Shown piece by piece: positions 21,182 through 25,589 of a DNA stretch of 25,589 bases. Origin of the DNA: a virus; IMG/VR virus record IMGVR_UViG_3300024352_000082, positions 1-25,589 of that record. One strand, given 5' to 3'. Numbering within the stretch: the stretch's first letter is position 1; the number at the start of each line of letters is the position of its first letter. Made by a program: the position numbers and the translations under genes. The notes under the pieces are model-generated. The model ran no database searches. It saw only the letters and a list, made by a program, of their open reading frames with translations, and was not told where the DNA came from.

Positions 21182-21979
21182 TTAACGGTTGCGGAGTGCC
21201 TGTGCTTTGGCGATTTGCCGCTGACGCTCGGCTGCAATCCACTCCGATGCGTTCATGGTCTGGACAGACCGAGGATCGGTGGTGTCAGTGACACCGGGGT
21301 TCACAGCGCGGGCACTCACCGGGCGAATCGGTTCGGGCGCAGACGTTGTTTTCTTCTGGGGAGGCTCGGATGCCAGTTTGGCCTCGATCTTCCCAATCTC
21401 ACGCGCTTGCAGGAGCGGCGACAGACGCGAGATGCGATCAGCTTCTTTCGGATTGCTGCCCAGCCAGTAGGCCAAATCAGGTCCGATGTCGGACGCCTTG
21501 ATTGTCTCGGCCATCACATCGGTGACTCGAAGCTGGGGGTTGTAGGCGACTTGCTCGAAGTCGTCGTACTTGCCACGGGCTTCTTCCTCACGCTCTGCGT
21601 AGGCGTCTTCAACTTGGGCGCGTTGCTTTTGGAGTTCTCGCTGCGCGATCAGTTCTTCGGCCTTCCTGACGGCCAGTGCTTCCGCATAGGCTTCAGGGGA
21701 CTCAAACTGGTCCGCTGGCGGGAGTTCCGCTGGCACCGACTGCCGTGCTTGCATTTCTGCTTGCTTGGCTTGCTGCTCACGTTCCCACTTACGTTGCTCT
21801 CTTGCGAGGCGTTTGCCAATCATCGCATCGAGTTCAGCTTGAGTGAATTTTTTCTCCTCTGCTGTCTCGCCGCCTTGATCAGCGACTTCCGGCGCGTTTT
21901 GTGCCTGATCCGTGGTGGCCGTCACCTCGGGGGCTGGCGCGGAGTCTGCTTCCGCTAGGTTTTGGACTTCATCAGTCAT
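21182..21979 (-). CDS. Scaffolding protein
   Basis: A 265-residue acidic, highly helical protein: Glu/Ala/Gln-rich N-terminus, a long charged helix (about 45-140, KRLAREQRKWEREQQAKQ...) and a basic C-terminus (WIAAERQRQIAKAQALRNR), the pattern of phage scaffolds whose basic end binds coat protein. It sits just before the coat gene. ATG 21979 is chosen; ATG 21991 (MEHAM...) is possible. The promoter and operator-like repeat lie at 22021-22055. Confidence 0.8.
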   Translation of the reverse strand: MTDEVQNLAEADSAPAPEVTATTDQAQNAPEVADQGGETAEEKKFTQAELDAMIGKRLAREQRKWEREQQAKQAEMQARQSVPAELPPADQFESPEAYAEALAVRKAEELIAQRELQKQRAQVEDAYAEREEEARGKYDDFEQVAYNPQLRVTDVMAETIKASDIGPDLAYWLGSNPKEADRISRLSPLLQAREIGKIEAKLASEPPQKKTTSAPEPIRPVSARAVNPGVTDTTDPRSVQTMNASEWIAAERQRQIAKAQALRNR

Positions 21980-22020
21980 TGCATGTTCCATAGGAACCCC
22001 GGTCTACTGGGCCGGTACAG

Positions 22021-22042
22021 TTCTGAGATTATGCGCTCAGAA
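22021..22042. promoter_or_regulatory. Operator-like perfect inverted repeat at the scaffold promoter
   Basis: TTCTGAG-N8-CTCAGAA, a perfect 7-bp dyad whose 8-bp centre contains the -10 hexamer of the minus-strand promoter. The likely start site lies at its edge, so it is promoter DNA rather than an mRNA hairpin. A dimeric repressor bound here would block the promoter. Confidence 0.5.
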
Positions 22043-22055
22043 GGCGCGATGTCAA
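22028..22055 (-). promoter_or_regulatory. Sigma70-like promoter for scaffold and coat genes
   Basis: On the minus strand TTGACA (22055-22050, perfect) is followed after 16 bp by CATAAT (22033-22028, 5 of 6). It sits in the 78-bp gap after the tailspike gene and about 50 bp before the scaffold start. It would give high coat/scaffold expression independent of upstream genes. Confidence 0.65.
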
Positions 22056-22057
22056 GA

Positions 22058-23722
22058 TTAAACGATGCGAAGGGTGCCGCCGTTATTCCACAAGTCACCA
22101 GCAACCAGCCCTGTTGCGCTTGTTGGTAGATCGGCCATATTCACAATAGTTTTTAGCTTTGCGTGATCCCATTTCACCGAAAAACCGTTGGTAGCACCTT
22201 GAACGGACAGCCACATCATCAAGCGATCAGCACCAGCTTGGTGTAATTGCTGGTAGAAGTGCGTCGGCTGCTGAAGACCAGAACCAATCTTGTTGTTTTT
22301 GTCCAAGCATGTGTAGGCGATTAACCCACCAGCTGGCGTTTCGTTGGTCGGGTCGAACGTCTCTACGTCCAGTGCGTAGTTGAACCTGATGTTCATGTTG
22401 CCAGCCGTCAAATCGAGGCTGCTGATTGTGTACGTGTAGAGCCAATTCACACCTTGGCTCGGATACGAATAGTTGTTCTCAATCACCACACCAGTGACGC
22501 TGATGGTTGTGAACACAGAACCAGAGGTGTTGACGTTACCAGACCCTTGATTCAAAGTTCCCGGTGTCGCAGTGTTGCCGAACAACCGAATGCCGTCGAG
22601 CATATAAAGATAGAACGCAGCACCGCTTGGGTTTTGAATGTAGTTGTTGGAGATGGTGATCTCTCGCGGCAAAACACTGACACCGCGAGTGCCGCTGTAC
22701 CCAAATGTCCCGATTGCGTTGTTTTCTTGAGTTACAGGGCCGCGCCAATACACCACAGCCGATGTGGTGTCGTAAAAACGACCGGCATCGCGGATCGTGT
22801 TGTTATGGATGATGATGTTGCGGTTGTATTGCGATCCAGTTGCGTAAAGATTCGGGTCTCCGTGAATGGCTATACCTGAGAGCAATGTTTTTTCACATTG
22901 ATTATTGCTGACAATCACATTTGAATAGCCACCAAACCCAATGCAGCGTGCTCTGGTGTATCCTAAATAATTGTCATGAATACGGCAATTTCCAGCTTCG
23001 TTTCCGGCAGTTGTCCATGCTGACAAAGATGCTTTAAGCATACCTACAGATATGCAGTCATCTGCACCAAGTTTTACTTGGTTAAATGCAACTTCCAAAT
23101 CTTCTGGACAGTTCCATCCGACAATTGCTGTCGTGTTATATGAATAAATATAGTTGTTTGTGACTTTAACAAATGAACTGGCCGTTGCAATAATTGGACT
23201 GTGAATATTGTTGAACGTGCAGTGGTCGACAACAGCATTTTTCTTGTAGTACGCGAGGTTGTCGGGTATTGCAAAATACGACGCAGCTTTGCCGCCGATC
23301 ACGACACCAATGATTGTGCGAGTGCGGTATGTGAGTGGGTCAGTGTTGTATTGATCAAACACGACCGTAGACTGGAAGTTGATGTTCCTGACTTCAACAT
23401 TGTTGCCTTCAAGTGTAATGACGGCAGAATTCCCTGTCGGCCAGCTTGTCGCGTTGACGGTGATTGTGGCACCTTGGCCGTCAATGATCGTGTTATCAGC
23501 GAAATCCGTGACGTTGTTGCTATCAGTCCCAAACCCAGTGCTGACAGTGTAGTTACCATCACCCTGCATGACCAAGACGCCGCCACCAAGTGATTTCAGT
23601 GCGTCAAACGCAGCTTGAAAAGCAGCAGAACTATCATTCACACCAGTTGGGTCAGCGCCGTAGTCATTTACGTTAACTACCGCCGCATCAATCATCGAGT
23701 AAGTGACTTTTGTAAGGCTCAT
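22058..23722 (-). CDS. Tailspike, right-handed beta-helix (pectate-lyase-like)
   Basis: A 554-residue protein. VNVNDYGADPTGVNDSSAAFQAAFDAL (about 17-43) is the typical entry to the Pectate_lyase_3 / right-handed beta-helix fold; NxI and VxNN rungs follow (VVDHCTFNNIHS, VKVTNNYIYSYN, IIIHNNTIRD, ITISNNYIQN). The C-terminus DLPTSATGLVAGDLWNNGGTLRIV resembles a common phage fibre end. It should bind and probably cut host surface polysaccharide. It is more AT-rich than neighbours, most of all around 22870-23260, indicating mosaic origin. AAGGTGACAAC precedes the ATG. Confidence 0.8.
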   Translation of the reverse strand: MSLTKVTYSMIDAAVVNVNDYGADPTGVNDSSAAFQAAFDALKSLGGGVLVMQGDGNYTVSTGFGTDSNNVTDFADNTIIDGQGATITVNATSWPTGNSAVITLEGNNVEVRNINFQSTVVFDQYNTDPLTYRTRTIIGVVIGGKAASYFAIPDNLAYYKKNAVVDHCTFNNIHSPIIATASSFVKVTNNYIYSYNTTAIVGWNCPEDLEVAFNQVKLGADDCISVGMLKASLSAWTTAGNEAGNCRIHDNYLGYTRARCIGFGGYSNVIVSNNQCEKTLLSGIAIHGDPNLYATGSQYNRNIIIHNNTIRDAGRFYDTTSAVVYWRGPVTQENNAIGTFGYSGTRGVSVLPREITISNNYIQNPSGAAFYLYMLDGIRLFGNTATPGTLNQGSGNVNTSGSVFTTISVTGVVIENNYSYPSQGVNWLYTYTISSLDLTAGNMNIRFNYALDVETFDPTNETPAGGLIAYTCLDKNNKIGSGLQQPTHFYQQLHQAGADRLMMWLSVQGATNGFSVKWDHAKLKTIVNMADLPTSATGLVAGDLWNNGGTLRIV

Positions 23723-23731
23723 GTTGTCACC

Positions 23732-24265
23732 TTATGCGCGATAAATTGCTGTGAATCGAACAATTTGACCACTCAAATTTGCGTTTGCCACACTGGTAGC
23801 ACCAAATGTCAGCAGCGAAACAGTCGAACTACTTGACCCCACGACACCTGTAATCGGAACAGCATACGTTGTCACAGAGACGGGTGCGCTGAACATGGAT
23901 GCAGGTGGAGTTGCAATACAAGGAAAAGGAAGTCCGCCGATCGCACATGCGTTTGCATTTGCGGTGCTGGGGTAAATGATGTGGCAGGTGGCAACCACCA
24001 AACTACCAACACGCACATAAAATCCTGCCGCTGCCGCAAAGGTCAACCCTGCACCACTTGCATCGTTTGGCGTCCAAGTCCCTTCATCATAAATCGTCAA
24101 CGTGTCACCGCCCGCAGCGGCAAAGTTAATACCCTTACCATTCGCAGGAGCGAGGATTTGGTCAATCGTTGCTTTTTTGGTTGAACCACCTTGGACAACA
24201 GGTACAACTTCAGATCCAGCAAGTGCCGTAGCCGAAGACAGTTGGGAAATCTTCAAGTCTGCCAT
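23732..24265 (-). CDS. Tail fibre / spike-associated protein
   Basis: A 177-residue protein beginning MADLKISQLSSATALAGSEVVPVVQGG...TKKATIDQIL, a very common phage fibre N-terminus, and containing IYDEGTWTP, a motif of fibre receptor-binding domains. The rest is beta-rich. AT-rich codons match the tailspike. AAGGATCAATC precedes the ATG. Probably part of the adhesion apparatus. Confidence 0.7.
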   Translation of the reverse strand: MADLKISQLSSATALAGSEVVPVVQGGSTKKATIDQILAPANGKGINFAAAGGDTLTIYDEGTWTPNDASGAGLTFAAAAGFYVRVGSLVVATCHIIYPSTANANACAIGGLPFPCIATPPASMFSAPVSVTTYAVPITGVVGSSSSTVSLLTFGATSVANANLSGQIVRFTAIYRA

Positions 24266-24274
24266 GATTGATCC

Positions 24275-24778
24275 TTAAACGTAATTGACCTCGATTGACG
24301 AATTGGCCGGAGGTGCTTCTGAAAATGTGACAATTGCGCCAGCAATGCTGTATGTGTTCTTTTGCTGGTAAACCCCATTGATATACACATTGGTTGCATT
24401 TTCACCTGCGGGTGCGCTCGCCAATGTAAACGCAACAGTGCTGCCATTACCGTTGAAATTGGCAATAATTGCAGTTGCGTTGAAACTGCTGCCTACGTTG
24501 TCATACGTGGCAATTGTTACGTCCGTGCTTGTCTTGAGAACAAACTTATATAGCCGCAGAGCGTTCCAAATTTCACCGCCAGCGGGTACCCGGCCTGCTG
24601 CATCCAGCACAATCGGATTCGTGTGCGCTGTGTTACCAGTGCTTGAAGTGTATGTAGCCAGTGGCGTAGTCGTACCGGCTTCGTAAGTGTAAATCTTGCC
24701 GCCAGACAGAATGACGCCGTTGTTGTCAAAAAACTGGGCACCAACACCGCCAAAAATTGAAAGAGATACCGCAGGCAT
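24275..24778 (-). CDS. Tail fibre adaptor / head-binding-type protein
   Basis: A 167-residue protein. Residues about 10-75 (AQFFDNNGVILSGGKIYTYEAGTTTPLATYT..., IVLDAAGRV) match the N-terminal anchoring domain common to phage tailspikes and fibres. The C-terminal half (about 100-167, NATNVYINGVYQQKNTYSI...) is a second small beta domain. A stand-alone anchor suggests an adaptor carrying the spike. GGAGTGACACA, inside the end of the preceding gene, precedes the ATG. Confidence 0.7.
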   Translation of the reverse strand: MPAVSLSIFGGVGAQFFDNNGVILSGGKIYTYEAGTTTPLATYTSSTGNTAHTNPIVLDAAGRVPAGGEIWNALRLYKFVLKTSTDVTIATYDNVGSSFNATAIIANFNGNGSTVAFTLASAPAGENATNVYINGVYQQKNTYSIAGAIVTFSEAPPANSSIEVNYV

Positions 24779-24782
24779 TGTG

Positions 24783-24941
24783 TCACTCCAAAAGGATCAG
24801 GCCACCGTCTTCTTGGACGAGATTGTCTCCGTTTTCGCAGAGAAGATTGCTTTGAGCCACCTCAGAAGCGCGGCCACCAAAGAGCGAAACAATGCCACCG
24901 ATGCCGATAGCGACTGCGTTGCGGGCGGCAAGGAAACTCAT
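24783..24941 (-). CDS. Small protein with hydrophobic N-terminus (52 aa)
   Basis: ATG 24941 overlaps the stop of the upstream gene (ATGA), and 52 codons run to TGA at 24783. MSFLAARNAVAIGIGGIVSLFGG is hydrophobic; the rest has two short repeats of the type NLLCENGDNLVQEDGG. Proteins ending in repeated LxxEDGxxL units occur near fibre genes in many phages. No ribosome site of its own; translation is probably coupled. Function unknown. Confidence 0.6.
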   Translation of the reverse strand: MSFLAARNAVAIGIGGIVSLFGGRASEVAQSNLLCENGDNLVQEDGGLILLE

Positions 24942-25240
24942 TTCGTGTTGATCGGCTTGGCGTAAACCGTGCCGCCTGCGGACAGTTGAATCGCGCTCAC
25001 ACGCCAGATGGCAGACGTGCCGATTGGCACTTTGAACGGGATCGGGGTGTAGGCCGGGATCGGGGTGCTGGCAGTCGTTGCCACAGCGCCGGTACCCACT
25101 TCAACGTAGCAGGGCTGATCAGACCAGACCATCACGCCTTCGGGACCAGCGTTCCAGCCGGTCGTGGAGCCAGCAGTGCCCGTGTACGAGACAGACTGGG
25201 CGGGGAAGTCCGCTTTGGACAGAGGGTTCAAGAGTTCCAT
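24938..25240 (-). CDS. Small beta-rich structural protein
   Basis: A 100-residue Thr/Ser/Pro-rich protein (PAQSVSYTGTAGSTTGW, VMVWSDQPCYVEVGTG, SAIWRVSAIQLSAGGTVYAKPI), apparently a small beta sandwich as in head or neck decoration proteins. AAGGAGCCAAC precedes the ATG. Confidence 0.65.
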   Translation of the reverse strand: MELLNPLSKADFPAQSVSYTGTAGSTTGWNAGPEGVMVWSDQPCYVEVGTGAVATTASTPIPAYTPIPFKVPIGTSAIWRVSAIQLSAGGTVYAKPINTK

Positions 25241-25249
25241 GTTGGCTCC

Positions 25250-25588
25250 TTATGCGAGGAATTTTAGCTTGTACAGGGTGGACAGGTAAAGGCCCACGAT
25301 TTCGTCAATGATGTTCTGGATCGGGGTGTCTGTTTTCTCACAGACCTCGAACCGCATCTTCTCGATGTCAGCCATCGAATCCTCAAGGAACTCGACGATG
25401 TTGGTGGTCTTTTTGGCCGACATCAGGCTGATGGGGCCGATCAGACCGTGACGGCCCTGATATGCCTCGGCGAACTTGTCGGCCAACTCCACGATCTCGT
25501 CGTAGAACTCGTTGAGGGCCGAGTGTTTGGCAAAGCTGCGGGTGTTCAGATGCACGGAATGCGCGACATCCCGTGCCAGAAACAACGT
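25250..25588 (-). CDS. DUF5856-like helical protein, truncated by right edge
   Basis: The frame is open to the window edge (112 codons visible before the stop). HLNTRSFAKHSALNEFYDEIVELADKFAEAYQGRHG is the signature segment of DUF5856-type phage proteins, with a Dps/ferritin-like helical look (H..T..F..H..L...YDEI). The true start probably lies beyond the window; TTG 25585 is the only in-window candidate and has no visible ribosome site. Role unknown; possibly virion or neck associated. Confidence 0.7.
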   Translation of the reverse strand, partial: TLFLARDVAHSVHLNTRSFAKHSALNEFYDEIVELADKFAEAYQGRHGLIGPISLMSAKKTTNIVEFLEDSMADIEKMRFEVCEKTDTPIQNIIDEIVGLYLSTLYKLKFLA

Positions 25589-25589
25589 G

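Overview
The window is part of a tailed double-stranded DNA phage genome (or prophage-like segment). Its structural genes are P22-like: coat protein, scaffold, gp4-like and gp10-like tail-machine proteins, and a beta-helix tailspike. That makes it a short-tailed podovirus. High GC, codon choice and the style of the small accessory genes suggest a beta-proteobacterial (Burkholderiales-like) host. This host call is inference. No integrase, att site, tRNA, CRISPR array or host gene was seen, and terminase and portal are absent, presumably beyond the right edge.

Layout. (1) 1-1011, minus: N-terminal part of a prim-pol/PriCT-2 primase, cut by the left edge and preceded by a 14-codon leader ORF. 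(2) 988-1196: a compact divergent control region. It holds two face-to-face promoters with a palindrome in their shared spacer, a third plus-strand promoter and a strong hairpin terminator. (3) 1196-9898, plus: early/replication operon. It encodes a ribbon-helix-helix regulator, DUF2800 nuclease-like protein, DUF2815 ssDNA-binding protein, family B DNA polymerase, DUF3310 protein, VRR-NUC nuclease, SNF2 helicase, MazG-like pyrophosphohydrolase and a run of small overlapping genes. (4) 9877-25588, minus: late genes. In transcription order these are a DUF5856-like protein (cut by the right edge), small structural proteins, fibre/tailspike genes, a sigma70-like promoter with an operator-like inverted repeat, scaffold, coat, a decoration-like protein, tail machine, internal virion/ejection proteins, and a lysis cassette (XhlA-like protein, M15 endolysin, GTA-type holin). 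The two blocks converge and overlap by 22 bp at 9877-9898.

How it works together. The prim-pol, family B polymerase, DUF2815 protein, SNF2 helicase and nucleases form a largely self-sufficient replication/recombination set, and the MazG-like enzyme would trim nucleotide pools or alarmones. The RHH protein may control the divergent promoters that set the balance between primase and the early operon. The late block builds capsid and tail and lyses the host.

The most unusual signals are: a 58-codon two-membrane-span ORF nested out of frame inside the polymerase gene, with the genome's own AAAGGAGT ribosome-binding site and coincident with an AT-rich codon-usage patch; a strong internal start in the DUF2800 gene; a possible ~80-nt small RNA opposite the primase leader; and an exact inverted repeat around the -10 box of the scaffold promoter. 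No wholly new system could be demonstrated from sequence reading alone.
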